Origin: CAVTOO01 sp963736355
Lineage (GTDB): Bacteria; Pseudomonadota; Alphaproteobacteria; Rhizobiales; Xanthobacteraceae
NCBI GenBank assembly: GCA_963736355.1
Contig: CAVTOO010000003.1
Location: 78,711 to 142,710, forward strand
Direction of reading: 5' to 3'
Length of the DNA: 64,000 bases
Shown: positions 1 through 7,905 of the stretch, piece after piece
How the letters are laid out: each line of letters opens with the position of its first letter
Numbering within the stretch: position 1 is the first letter of the stretch
Position numbers and translations under genes: made by a program
The notes under the pieces: generated by a model
Database searches by the model: none
What the model saw: only the letters and a program-made list of their open reading frames with translations
What the model was told of the DNA's origin: nothing

Positions 1-1448
1 CGAAGACGCGATCAAGGGCCTTGTCACGAAGTCGGCCAACGACGCCGCCGTGGTGATCGCCGAAACGCTCGGCGGCTCGGAAGAAAAATTCGCGCAGATG
101 ATGACGCAGAAGGCGCGCGGCCTGGGCATGACCAAGACCGTGTACCGCAATGCCTCCGGCCTGCCCGACATGGAGCAGGTCACGACGGCGCGCGACCAGG
201 CCACGCTCGGCCGCGCCATCCAGGACCGCTTCCCGAAATATTATCGCTACTTCCAGACCACTGCCTTCAACTATCGCGGCAGGGTCATCCGCAATCATAA
301 CCGCCTGCTCGGCCGCGTCGAAGGCGTGGACGGCATCAAGACCGGCTACACCCGCGCCTCCGGCTTCAATCTCGTGACGTCGGTGCGCCGTGGCAACCGT
401 CATCTTGTCGCCGTGGTGCTCGGCGGACGCAGCGGCGGTTCGCGCGACGCCACGATGCGCGAGATGGTTGCCGAATATATCGACGACGGCGCCGCCCAGC
501 GCACGGTCGCCGCGATCTCCGAGCGCACCGCGCCGATCGCCGCCTACGAGAAGGTCGCGCTCGCAAAGTCGCCCGCCTCGCTGAAGTTCGCCAGAGCCGA
601 AGGGTGAAGCCAAAGCCGACGCCAAGGCCGAGACCAAACCCGCCGCGAAAGCCGCGCCGCTCAAGCTCGCGTCTGCCGCCGAGCCCGAACAGACCGTTGC
701 CGCCAGGCAGGAGCCCGTCACGCTGTCGAGCGGTGTCGTGGCAACGCAATCGCTGGCGCCGATCCCCGGCTCCTCCGATCCGATCACGCCGACGCGCGTC
801 AAGACGCTGCAGGTGCGCGCCGGTGCGGTGAAGACCGCCAGCGCCACATCCAACATGGTCGCGTCCGCGATGCCGACGATCAACGAGCCGGCGCCATCCG
901 AGCCGGCGCCGGTTGCCGCGGCCGCTCCGGTCCAGACCGCGCCGATCCAGACCGCCTCGATTGCGCGCAACGACATGCCGCGTCAGCCTGCCAATCACGG
1001 CACCGGCCAGGGCATCCTCGGCACGCTGCCTGCCTCCGCGATGGCCTATGCAGACCCGAAGGGGACCCATTCGCCGGCCAGCGCGGCCGCAGCCGTCGCT
1101 GTGTCTTCGCATCCCGCGACACGGCCCGTCACCGTTGCCAGCGCCGCCGCGAAACTGCCTGCGCCTGTCGCCGCTCCGATTGCCACGCCGGCCAAGGCCG
1201 TGGTCCGCTCCGGCTGGATGGTTCAGGTCGGCGCGTTCGATGTCGAAAGCGAAGCCCGCGAGCGGCTCGACGAAGCGCGCGGACACGTCAAGCAGCTCGG
1301 CAAGGCCGATCCGTTCACCGAGCCGGTGTCCAAGGGCAACAAGACATTGTACCGCGCCCGCTTCGCCGGCCTCGCCCAGGGCGATGCCGAAGCCGCCTGC
1401 AAGGCGCTCAAGCGCAGCGACATCCCCTGCATCGCGATCAAGAACTAA
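1..1448 (+). CDS. D-alanyl-D-alanine carboxypeptidase (peptidase S11) with C-terminal SPOR domain, 5'-truncated and frameshifted
   Basis: Periplasmic penicillin-binding D,D-carboxypeptidase that trims peptidoglycan pentapeptides. The N-terminus, with the SxxK serine, lies before the window. The SxN motif reads SAND near codon 11, and the KTG motif appears as GIKTGYT near base 340. A stop at 605-607 ends the first frame. An Ala/Lys/Glu-rich linker continues at once in the frame ending at 1448. Reading gcc-gag-ccg-aag around base 594, with one A removed, restores a single protein. The last ~75 residues form a SPOR domain (GWMVQVGAF onward) that would target the enzyme to septal denuded glycan. 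A strong terminator follows. S11 plus SPOR is a common rhizobial architecture. I regard this as one real gene with a one-base insertion. Confidence 0.85.
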
Positions 1449-1485
1449 AGCTTCGGCATCACGTCGAGACGCAAAACGCCCCGGG

Positions 1486-1519
1486 GCCCGGCTTTGAGAA
1501 ATCAAAGCCGGGCTTTTTT
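1486..1519 (+). terminator. Rho-independent terminator after the carboxypeptidase
   Basis: A perfect 12-bp stem (GCCCGGCTTTGA with TCAAAGCCGGGC) closes on a GAAA tetraloop and is followed by six T. It lies 38 bases past the stop codon at 1446-1448. Confidence 0.9.
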
Positions 1520-1520
1520 G

Positions 1521-1594
1521 TTTGACGCGTTTTCTTTACGCGAACTGGTTCCCATCACCGGGTCAAGCCGGGACATGCTTCGCTTGAAAACACT
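1521..1594. repeat. Dispersed palindromic element, family A copy 1, carrying a nested insertion
   Basis: Starts TTTGACGCGTTTTC and ends TTCGCTTGAAAACACT, so GCGTTTTC pairs imperfectly with the 3' end. Compared with the three other copies (19868, 20989, 44500) it carries about 24 extra bases holding CCGGGTCAAGCCGGG between the two arms. That insert resembles the repeat near 46042. Confidence 0.7.
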
Positions 1595-1626
1595 ATGCGC
1601 CGGGGCGTTTTTGTTTGGCCGCCTCG

Positions 1627-2820
1627 TCAGGCAGGGCCGGGTTTTATGCGAAGCACCGTATAGCCAACGACACCCGACACGATCGAACCCGCCAAGATGC
1701 CGACTTTCATGCCTTCCTGAAGCGCTGGATCGCTGAAGGCCAGCAGCCCGATGAACAGGCTCATCGTGAAGCCGATGCCGCACAACAGCGAGACACCAAG
1801 CATCTGCCGCCAGCTTGCAGCGGCCGGGAGATCCGCGAAGCCGGCGCGCACCAGCACGAGCACCGTTCCAAACACGCCGATCAGCTTGCCCAGCACAAGC
1901 CCAACCGCGATGCCAAGCGACAAGGGCTCGAGCAGGACCGCGGGCGACTTGCCGGCAAAAGACAATCCGGCATTGGCAAATCCGAAGATCGGCACGACAA
2001 GGAACGCCACCGGCTTGTGAAGCCAGTGCTCGAGCCGATGCAGCGGCGACACGTCGGGCGTCGCCTCCGGCGCACCCGGCGTCCGCTTCAGCGGGATACA
2101 TAGCGCCAGCAGGACGCCCACGATTGTGGCGTGGACCCCCGAGCGAAGGACCAGCAACCAGAGCACAGCGCCGAGCAACAGATACGGGACAAGAGAATTC
2201 ACCTTGAGCCGGTTCAACGCGACCAGGGCGACGACCGTCGCGGCGGCGGCCATCAGGTAAAGCGCCGACAATTCGGTGGTGTAGAAGATGGCGATGATGA
2301 TGACCGCGCCGAGGTCATCGATAATTGCCAGCGCGGCCAGAAACACTTTCAGCGACGACGGGACTCGCGGCCCGAGCAACGACAGCACGCCGAGAGCGAA
2401 TGCGATGTCGGTCGCGGACGGTATGGCCCAGCCGCGCAGCGCGCCGGGATCGCCGCGATTGAAGGCGAGAAAGATCAGCGCGGGAACAAGCATTCCCCCC
2501 GCCGCTGCCGCGCCCGGCAACACCCGGCGCGGCCAGGTCGAGAGCTGACCGTCGAGCGTCTCGCGTTTGATCTCGAGTCCGACCAGCAGAAAAAAGATCG
2601 CCATCAGGCCGTCATTGACCCAGTGCAGAACGCTCATCGGCCCGAGGTAAGTCTTCAGAACGCCAAAGTAGAGCGACGACAGCGGAGAATTGGCGACCAG
2701 GACCGCGAGGGCCGCGACCGCCATCAGAACCAGCCCGCCCGACGCTTCGCTATTCAGAAAACGTCGAAGGGTTGAATTAATTCGCCAAAGCGGTGGAGCG
2801 GAGTTGTTGCTGGAATCCAT
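1627..2820 (-). CDS. nhaA: Na+/H+ antiporter NhaA
   Basis: Inner-membrane electrogenic antiporter that exports Na+ in exchange for protons, for pH and salt homeostasis. At 397 residues it is of normal family length. It has a short cytoplasmic N-terminus and about 12 hydrophobic segments. The paired aspartates of the ion-binding site are visible in LAIIDDLGAV (Asp168-Asp169), and the SATDIAFALGVL segment precedes them. The first ATG gives the canonical N-terminus ending in the FLNSEASGG region. It is transcribed toward the carboxypeptidase terminator and has no operon partner here. The reading frame is intact. Confidence 0.97.
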   Translation of the reverse strand: MDSSNNSAPPLWRINSTLRRFLNSEASGGLVLMAVAALAVLVANSPLSSLYFGVLKTYLGPMSVLHWVNDGLMAIFFLLVGLEIKRETLDGQLSTWPRRVLPGAAAAGGMLVPALIFLAFNRGDPGALRGWAIPSATDIAFALGVLSLLGPRVPSSLKVFLAALAIIDDLGAVIIIAIFYTTELSALYLMAAAATVVALVALNRLKVNSLVPYLLLGAVLWLLVLRSGVHATIVGVLLALCIPLKRTPGAPEATPDVSPLHRLEHWLHKPVAFLVVPIFGFANAGLSFAGKSPAVLLEPLSLGIAVGLVLGKLIGVFGTVLVLVRAGFADLPAAASWRQMLGVSLLCGIGFTMSLFIGLLAFSDPALQEGMKVGILAGSIVSGVVGYTVLRIKPGPA

Positions 2821-2981
2821 AGGGCTGCGTACCTCGAAATCGGGCCATCAATGGTCTCCGTTGTCGGGCAACACATTGGCGCACGCAGCACACGCCAAGC
2901 TTCAAAAATTATATAACCTCCTGCGGAGCTTTGCCAGCTTATGCAGGTGCTGACTTTTGTCGCAGAGCTCGCGCGCCGAGG

Positions 2982-3095
2982 CTAATCGCGCACATCGTTG
3001 TTCCGTCGCGCCGAACGCCATGCCGCAAAGCTGATCGCACCGATAAAGACCGCCGCCACGACGGCGATAAAAACGGTCACGGGTTCCATATTCAT
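2982..3095 (-). CDS. Possible small single-pass membrane protein (37 aa)
   Basis: A short reading frame starts MNMEPVTVFIAVVAAVFIG and continues as one hydrophobic helix of about 20 residues, then a basic/polar tail (RSARRNNDVRD). A GAGG Shine-Dalgarno lies about 9 bases before the ATG. The pattern of one transmembrane helix followed by positive charges fits a small inner-membrane protein. I know of no named family match, and the short length leaves doubt. The alternative 72-codon frame on the same strand (2902-3120) has unlikely composition. Confidence 0.4.
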   Translation of the reverse strand: MNMEPVTVFIAVVAAVFIGAISFAAWRSARRNNDVRD

Positions 3096-3246
3096 TCGCG
3101 GACGCCTCGGATGACGACATGTTCGTCGTCGTGATCCCCGCTGTTAAATTGGAACGTCACCCTGCGCAACGCACCGATTGACGCATGCGGAATGCGGGCA
3201 GGTTCGGCTGGCTGCGGCACACGGGCGGTTAGTTAGCCGGGCTGTT

Positions 3247-3444
3247 TTATGCGGCGCTGATCAGCCCGGCTCCCAGCAGCCAGCCGGTCACGATTTCCCA
3301 CTTGCCGGTCGAACTTTCAAACGACAGCAACTCCGGGTGACTGCTTTCCATCTGTTCCAGAAACGCTGCGACTTCCTTGGTCGTGTGTGAATCAGTAGCC
3401 TCACGGTGCCCGACCCAAGTCCGCCATTCCGCAAGAATACGCAT
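3247..3444 (-). CDS. Small hypothetical protein (65 aa)
   Basis: Encodes MRILAEWRTWVGHREATDSH followed by an acidic amphipathic stretch and a hydrophobic end (GWLLGAGLISAA). Its stop lies within an AT-richer stretch, and it sits 20 bases downstream of the ribbon-helix-helix gene on the same strand, so the two may be co-transcribed. I do not recognise the family. No signal peptide is visible. The C-terminal hydrophobic patch is too short for a secure membrane segment. It belongs to a run of small genes on this strand between 3.2 and 4.6 kb. Confidence 0.45.
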   Translation of the reverse strand: MRILAEWRTWVGHREATDSHTTKEVAAFLEQMESSHPELLSFESSTGKWEIVTGWLLGAGLISAA

Positions 3445-3463
3445 CTTTCGATTTCAGTCGGCG

Positions 3464-3829
3464 TCACTTCGCGCGGTCCTTGCGCAGCTCGCGAAACGCC
3501 GAAGGCCCCTTGAGGAGCCGCCGCTTACGGTCGTCGCGCTCGACCGGCGATGCCGCTGAATCTTCGCGGCTATCAATGACTTTGGCGGCAAGTTCCGCGG
3601 CCCGCGCACTCGCCTTCGTCGTCGTCTTGCGGCTCTGCCTGACCGTCAGACCCAACTCGACGAGCTGGCGGATCGCTTCAGATCGGCTGATCTCATGCCG
3701 GCCGGCCCATGTATCGACCGCCGCCGTGACGTCAGCCGAGAGCCTGACAGCACTGACCGGATCCACCCCTCCCGGGCGCTTCGGGCGACCGCGAGCAGAT
3801 TTTCTGTTTACTGAAATTGTTTTCTTCAT
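3464..3829 (-). CDS. Ribbon-helix-helix domain protein
   Basis: A 121-residue basic protein. After a Lys/Arg-rich start (MKKTISVNRKSARGRPKRPG), residues ~22-62 fit a CopG/Arc ribbon-helix-helix fold: a short strand AVRLSADV, helix TAAVDTWAGRH, the turn EISRS and helix EAIRQLVELGL. The C-terminus is Lys/Glu-rich, probably helical. Proteins of this layout are widespread in Bradyrhizobium and relatives. They are probably DNA-binding regulators or orphan antitoxin-like proteins. No toxin gene is adjacent: the neighbours are the 94-residue and 65-residue proteins. The target is unknown. Confidence 0.75.
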   Translation of the reverse strand: MKKTISVNRKSARGRPKRPGGVDPVSAVRLSADVTAAVDTWAGRHEISRSEAIRQLVELGLTVRQSRKTTTKASARAAELAAKVIDSREDSAASPVERDDRKRRLLKGPSAFRELRKDRAK

Positions 3830-3833
3830 ATTT

Positions 3834-4118
3834 TCAGTTTACAGAAAAAATCGGGCAAGGGTAAGGCGAAATCGCTCTTACCGGTTTCATTGCCGCTAAT
3901 ACTGTGGTCGTGACAACAAGCTGCGGAAGGCGCGCGATGGCCGTCGCCAGCATCATCGCTTCGTCTTCCGAAAGCCTGCGCTTGTTCAAATCCTGACTGT
4001 TGAATCCCTCGACGAAATAGACGAACGCCACTGTCGGTCCCTCCGCGCAGTCGATCGCAAAACCGCCGGCCGTCCGGCGCACGCTCCACGGCGCAGGAAA
4101 CGCTTCAAGCTGCCTCAC
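3834..4118 (-). CDS. Hypothetical protein of a rhizobial small-protein family (94 aa)
   Basis: Begins MRQLEAFPAPWSVRRTAGGF. The middle reads VAFVYFVEGFNSQDLNKRRL and SEDEAMMLATAIARLPQLV. This resembles short Bradyrhizobium proteins with a FPAPW start, a strand with YF, and a helix matching EAxxxAxxIAxLPEL. The last ~25 residues (VVTTTVLAAMKPVRAISPYP) look less typical and could follow a frame change. The function of the family is unknown. The gene starts 3 bases before the stop of the next upstream reading frame (4122) and ends 4 bases before the ribbon-helix-helix gene, so the cluster looks like one transcript. Confidence 0.6.
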   Translation of the reverse strand: MRQLEAFPAPWSVRRTAGGFAIDCAEGPTVAFVYFVEGFNSQDLNKRRLSEDEAMMLATAIARLPQLVVTTTVLAAMKPVRAISPYPCPIFSVN

Positions 4119-4121
4119 CGC

Positions 4122-4395
4122 CTAAAGCCCGCTGAGGTCAGTCGGCACTTCACCGAACGCCTTGATCAGAACGGCGTTCTCGAAATGGCCCGTTGCCGGA
4201 TCGCCGCTGCGACTGAACGCCAAAGCCCCGGCGCAGCCCTCTTTGCGCGACAACGCAGCCGCCGCCATCACCGCAGCGCCTGAACTCGTGCATTCAACGC
4301 CCTCACCCGCCGCAACGCCGTCATCAGCCCAAACGAACGGCAGCGCGACGTAGTATGTGACGTTGATCGACGATGGATTTCGGGTCAGTCGTCAT
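4122..4395 (-). CDS. Hypothetical protein (TYYVALPF family), frameshifted near its 5' end
   Basis: The body reads NVTYYVALPFVWADDGVAA, then CTSSGAAVMAAAALSRKEGC, GALAFSRSGDPATGHFENAV and a DLSGL end. I recognise this as a conserved small protein of Bradyrhizobium relatives, of unknown function. No start codon lies in that frame. An ATG at 4393-4395 overlaps the stop of the upstream gene as ATGA, typical of translational coupling. It reads MTTDPKSIV before running out of frame. One extra base between 4366 and 4392 would join the two. The true frame is therefore hidden and easily missed. Confidence 0.6.
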
Positions 4396-4592
4396 GCTGC
4401 GTCTCCTCTCGGAATTCGGCCGCGCGCATAACCCCGCGATTTCGCGGCGTTGAGCGCATAAACTTCGGCTTCAAGCATCGCCATGGCGATCAAGGCGGCC
4501 TTCAACGCCGACCGCATATCGCCATCACAGGCCGCAATAGCTTCATCGGCCGCGGACTCGTAAGGGTCCGGCGGCACGGGTTGATCGGTCAT
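4392..4592 (-). CDS. Small hypothetical protein (66 aa), first gene of the small-gene cluster
   Basis: Begins MTDQPVPPDPYESAADEAIA, then a predicted helix with CDGDMRSALKAALIAMAMLE and a basic end. Bradyrhizobium genomes carry many short proteins of this type (acidic start, an A-C-x-GD-R-A-A-L core). None has a known role. Its TGA stop at 4392-4394 overlaps the ATG of the next gene. A promoter would lie in 4600-4830, where I see no clear -35/-10 pair. Confidence 0.6.
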   Translation of the reverse strand: MTDQPVPPDPYESAADEAIAACDGDMRSALKAALIAMAMLEAEVYALNAAKSRGYARGRIPRGDAA

Positions 4593-4827
4593 CAGTCGCC
4601 TCCGTGATGGCCAGATTATGTTCGTGTTTTGTTCTCTGTGTCAAGCGGGCGCTGGCCTGTTTCCATCTCCAGTGGCCTGATTTGAATTTGCGAGTGGCCG
4701 ATTTTGCGGTGGGTATGTGTTCGACTCAGTAAGCACCGTGCCGCAGTATGCGCTCATCACTGACCGGATCACGGCTTTTATCAGTGACTGAGAGTGTCTC
4801 GCTCCCGCCTTAGCAGGGAGCCGACCT

Positions 4828-4997
4828 ATGTTTGATCCGAGCTCAAAGCCGCCGATACTCCCGCCCTACCTGGGTGGGCAATTCTGTGCGCGGAATGCGG
4901 CGGAGACTCAAGGCTCGCACTAATTAAACCCGGACCAACCGGCTACGAACTTTGCAACTACGAGTGCCCACACTGCGGCCATACCGGAATCTCATGA
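4828..4997 (+). CDS. Small zinc-ribbon-like protein, frameshifted near its start
   Basis: An AGGGAG Shine-Dalgarno lies 7 bases before ATG 4828, which reads MFDP. One base missing (or two extra) near 4836-4839 puts the reading in ELKAADTPALPGWAILCAEC, which continues through LALIKPGPTGYEL to CNYECPHCGHTGIS and a stop at 4995-4997. The CAEC and CPHC pairs give two CxxC knuckles spaced about 26 residues apart, a zinc-ribbon pattern. Total length would be about 56 residues. Such proteins are common and unstudied in Bradyrhizobium. The gene is hidden by the frame change. Confidence 0.6.
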
Positions 4998-5025
4998 CGT
5001 CGCGGTCGTCGAGAGCTGAGAACCT

Positions 5026-5181
5026 GTGCCATTCGCTTCAGAATGCCGGACAAAGGCCGCTCAGAAACGCGCGCTGGCGAAGCGTTATCCGAACCGCCGA
5101 CAGCACTTCATGAACGCGGCCAAAAGCTGGGCGCTGGTCGGGGCGAGAATTGCGGCACTGGCTAAGCGTCACAGAAATTGA
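5026..5181 (+). CDS. Small hypothetical protein with GTG start (51 aa)
   Basis: Reads MPFASECRTKAAQKRALAKR and ends SWALVGARIAALAKRHRN. It is basic and helical, and resembles a short Bradyrhizobium family with the pattern C-R-x-K-A-x-x-K-x-A ... NAAxxWxxLAxR. The GTG at 5026 follows a GAGAGCTGAGAA purine stretch. There is no ATG in this frame before residue 29. It lies 28 bases after the zinc-ribbon gene on the same strand, so the two may form a unit. Confidence 0.5.
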   Translation: MPFASECRTKAAQKRALAKRYPNRRQHFMNAAKSWALVGARIAALAKRHRN

Positions 5182-5239
5182 GGACGCTCTATTTGACCGA
5201 CGCAAAAATTGAAATGGGGCAAAAAGTACCGGTCGTTGC

Positions 5240-5604
5240 TTAGAGCATCACGACCGGCTCGAACCCGCCATAGATCATCCTCTTGCCGTCGAAAGGCATC
5301 GGATTCGTCTCGGATTTATGCGCGGATCGTTTTTCATCATGTCGTCCATGCGCGCCATCGCCGCATCGCACGTCGACTTGTCCGGCCATTCTATCCACGA
5401 GAACACGATCGACTCGCCGCTTTCCGCATCCACGGCGCGCCGGAAATCCGTTTGCTTGCCGGGCTTCACATCATCGGCCCAGCATTCGAAGACGCGCAAC
5501 GCGCCCAGTTCCATGAAAACACTATCGGCCTGCTTTGCGTGCTGGATGAACTTGTCCTTGTTCGCAGTCGGTACGGCCAAAACGAACCCGTCGATATACG
5601 ACAT
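5240..5604 (-). CDS. DUF1428 family protein, frameshifted near the 3' end
   Basis: Starts MSYIDGFVLAVPTANKDKF with an AGGGAG Shine-Dalgarno 8 bases upstream. It carries the family signature ALRVFECWADDVKPGK, TDFRRAVDAESGE and SIVFSWIEWPDK. After DPRINP the frame breaks. Restoring one G near 5310 gives NPMPFDGKRMIYGGFEPVVM and a stop at 5240-5242, exactly the expected DUF1428 end. These are ~120-residue ferredoxin-like (dimeric alpha/beta barrel) cytoplasmic proteins of unknown function. An in-frame upstream ATG at 5691 is unlikely because the family begins at MSY. Confidence 0.85.
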
Positions 5605-5623
5605 CGGCAAATCTCCCTGGTTC

Positions 5624-5962
5624 TCAAAAGCGCTGATTGAGAACGAACAAGCAGCCGCGCGGTTCCCCTGCCATGGAGAGACTGGTTCCACGCACGCGCC
5701 TATCGAGAGGCGTGGCGAGCTTTGCAGGAACGGATAACCCGACGATCGTCAGGCACAGCCAAAGTAATTGTGTGATGAGGGACGGAAGATTGAAGCTGTA
5801 AAACAGCGAAACAATAATCAGCGTCGAACCCATAGCGTTCAACGCGAGATAAAGTGGGTCATACACTGTCAGCTTTTCGAATCGCAGCAACGCGTCAGCC
5901 GCGAGATAGGCGGTGACACCCACCAAGCCAACGATGTCCGGCTCGCTCATGGCAAATCCCAT
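5624..5962 (-). CDS. Small integral membrane protein, CBU_0592-like
   Basis: About 108-112 residues with three hydrophobic segments: DIVGLVGVTAYLAADALL, LNAMGSTLIIVSLFYSF and ITQLLWLCLTIVGLSV. The pattern of IGLIGV-YLxAYxLL, then a NLxGA segment, then FNLPSxxxQxxW, resembles the CBU_0592 family of bacterial membrane proteins of unknown function. MSEPDI (ATG at 5948-5950) is a better start than the upstream ATG at 5962. The C-terminal ~30 residues after the third segment look unstructured. The gene ends 20 bases before DUF1428 on the same strand and may share its transcript. Confidence 0.6.
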   Translation of the reverse strand: MGFAMSEPDIVGLVGVTAYLAADALLRFEKLTVYDPLYLALNAMGSTLIIVSLFYSFNLPSLITQLLWLCLTIVGLSVPAKLATPLDRRVRGTSLSMAGEPRGCLFVLNQRF

Positions 5963-6107
5963 CTCGAGCTTGAACCAATGTCGTCCAGCGGACCGCGAAC
6001 CCTTAAGCCTGCAAAGGTCAATGGACTAGCTTTTGCACTTTTGAGGTGCCAGAATGCGAGGCCGGCGTTGACCGGCACAACAAAAAATCACGCTCAGGGA
6101 AACGCCC

Positions 6108-7097
6108 ATGATTAGAAGCATCAATCACATTGCGAAATTTGCAGCCTGCGTCGCGCTGACATTCATCGCCGGCGCCGCCTCCTCCGCGATGGCCGCGGAC
6201 TGGCCGACACGTCAGATCAATCTGATGGTCCCCTACCCGCCGGGCGGCAGCACCGATGTGGTGTCCCGCGACCTCGCCGACTTTCTGTCCAGAAAACTGG
6301 GACAATCGACGATCGTCGTGAACCGCCCCGGCGCCAGCGGCACCATCGGCACCAACGCGGTCGCGAAGCAGGATGCGGACGGCTACAACATCCTGATGGT
6401 GCAGGCCGGGCCGATCAACTCGTACCTCACCAACAAGAAGCTGCCCTACGATCCCGTCAAGGACTTCACCTACATCATCATGTTCGGACGCGCCCCGGTG
6501 GTGGTGTCGGTGACAGCGGATTCGCCGTTCAAATCGGTCGCCGACATCGTCAAGGCGGCGAAGGAAAAGCCGGGCACCATCACCTACGGCACGCCCGGCA
6601 TCGGAACGCCCGCGCATATCGGCGCCGCGATGTTCGAAATGATCACCGGCACGAAGATGGTGCATGTGCCCTACACGGGCTCGGCGCAACTGATCACCGA
6701 CCTGCTCGGCGGCCAGGTGCAGATCTCGTTCGACGTGGTGTCGTCGATGAGCAACATCATCGGCAGCGGCAGGGCGCGCGGGCTTGCGCTCGCAAGTTCC
6801 GCGAAGTCGGCGGCGATGCCGCAGGTGCCGCTCGGGTCGGCAGTCGGCTTGCCGAACTGGGAAAGCTACACCTACTTCGGACTCTCCACCGCCAAGGGCC
6901 TCGACAAGGCGATCATCGACAAGGTGAACGCCGCCGTGAACGAATATGTCCAGCTGCCGGCGTCCGCCAAGCGCTTCGACGAACTGGGTGTCCTTCCGGA
7001 ACGTGGTGGCACTCCGGCGCAAGCCGAAGCCTTCATCAAGTCGGAAATCGAACGGCTGGCGCCGGTGATCAAGGCGGCCAACATCACGACGGAATAA
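6108..7097 (+). CDS. Tripartite tricarboxylate transporter substrate-binding protein (Bug/TctC family)
   Basis: Periplasmic solute-binding protein of 329 residues. A Sec signal peptide runs to about residue 30 (SSAMA before ADWPTRQINL). Typical Bug motifs follow: VPYPPGGSTDVVSR, VVNRPGASGTIGTN, GPINSYLTNKKLPYDPVKDF and YTGSAQLITDLLGGQVQ. Family members bind carboxylates such as citrate, aromatic acids or amino acids. No TctA/TctB membrane subunits are nearby, so it is an orphan like most Bug proteins in this group. A terminator follows directly. The substrate cannot be told from the sequence. Confidence 0.93.
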   Translation: MIRSINHIAKFAACVALTFIAGAASSAMAADWPTRQINLMVPYPPGGSTDVVSRDLADFLSRKLGQSTIVVNRPGASGTIGTNAVAKQDADGYNILMVQAGPINSYLTNKKLPYDPVKDFTYIIMFGRAPVVVSVTADSPFKSVADIVKAAKEKPGTITYGTPGIGTPAHIGAAMFEMITGTKMVHVPYTGSAQLITDLLGGQVQISFDVVSSMSNIIGSGRARGLALASSAKSAAMPQVPLGSAVGLPNWESYTYFGLSTAKGLDKAIIDKVNAAVNEYVQLPASAKRFDELGVLPERGGTPAQAEAFIKSEIERLAPVIKAANITTE

Positions 7098-7118
7098 TCC
7101 GCACTGCGGATTGACGGC

Positions 7119-7150
7119 AAAACGCCCCGGCTCGCGCCGGGGCGTTTTTT
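7119..7150 (+). terminator. Rho-independent terminator after the Bug binding protein
   Basis: Stem AAAACGCCCCGG with CCGGGGCGTTTT around a six-base loop, then a T run. It starts about 20 bases past the stop codon. Confidence 0.9.
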
Positions 7151-7235
7151 ATTGCGCGATTGGTTCCAAGGTCGTGGAACATTTTGGTCGCTTGCCTGGT
7201 TGTCGCAAAGAACCAAAAGCAACCGGAGGGTGCTC

Positions 7236-7424
7236 ATGGGCATCAACGAGGCCGAACTTCAAACCACGCCCGAACCCATCAGCCCCGCGCAAGCGTTGAG
7301 GCGGGCGATCGATCTTGAGACCGAGGCGGCCGGGCTTACTGAGGGCAGCGGCAAAGAGGCTTTGCTCGAGCAGGCGAAGAGCTTGCGCGCGCTGGCCGAC
7401 GCCAACGACCTGACGCCGCCTTGA
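7236..7424 (+). CDS. Small hypothetical helical protein (62 aa)
   Basis: Begins MGINEAELQTTPEPISPAQA, then a charged helix with RRAIDLETEAAGL and LLEQAKSLRALADAND. A GGAGGG Shine-Dalgarno lies 5 bases before the ATG, which fixes the start. An earlier in-frame ATG at 7152 sits inside the terminator region. The layout (S-x-x-x-A-L-x-R-A-x-x-L-E ... QA-x-x-x-RALA) recurs in the 62-residue protein at 9461, so the two are probably paralogues. No function is known. Confidence 0.6.
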   Translation: MGINEAELQTTPEPISPAQALRRAIDLETEAAGLTEGSGKEALLEQAKSLRALADANDLTPP

Positions 7425-7583
7425 ACTCGTTACGATTTGACGCGTTATCGACGCGACCGGTGACGGGCGCTTCAGGATACCCGACTTAAGGTGCGGGCGT
7501 TTTTAAGCCGCGGCCCGCAGCCACATTGATGTCGCCTTTAGCGGCTTGCCTGGTACCAACCAAAACACTGGAGGAGACTTCGA

Positions 7584-7850
7584 ATGCGCATCTCCATTCT
7601 CGTTGTCGGCGCGGCCGCACTCGTTCTCGCCGGATGCCAGACCACTCAGGATCGTCGGGCAGGAACAGGCGCATTGATTGGCGGCGCCACGGGAGCGGTG
7701 ATCGGAGGTGCCGCGGGAGGCACGGCCGGTGCGGCTGTCGCGGGCGGTCTGATCGGTGCCGCGGGCGGCGCGATGATCGGCGCGGCCACGACGCCGCGAT
7801 ATTGCGATGCCCGGACCTCATCGGGTCGGTGGATCCGCGTGCGGTGCTAA
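7584..7850 (+). CDS. Glycine-zipper lipoprotein
   Basis: An 88-residue envelope protein. A short signal sequence ends in the lipobox LVLAGC, so Cys19 would be lipidated by signal peptidase II. Residues ~28-70 are a Gly/Ala-rich glycine zipper with repeated GGATGAVIGGAAGG-like segments, the type that inserts in or packs against membranes. The end, YCDARTSSGRWIRVRC, has two cysteines. It resembles YMGG-like/OsmB/SlyB-type lipoproteins that support outer-membrane integrity. A GGAGGAG ribosome site lies about 9 bases upstream. It stands alone between the small gene at 7236 and the convergent LysR gene. Confidence 0.88.
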   Translation: MRISILVVGAAALVLAGCQTTQDRRAGTGALIGGATGAVIGGAAGGTAGAAVAGGLIGAAGGAMIGAATTPRYCDARTSSGRWIRVRC

Positions 7851-7905
7851 CGACTGGCGGGACGCCATCCATGAGGATGGCGGTGGCACGTCGATCAGGT
7901 GACGC

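Noticed and set aside
366..1505. A 379-codon open frame on the minus strand
   Set aside because: Antisense to the carboxypeptidase/SPOR gene; Arg/Gly-rich without motifs.
6018..7022. A 334-codon open frame on the minus strand
   Set aside because: Antisense to the Bug binding protein and made of low-complexity Arg/His sequence.
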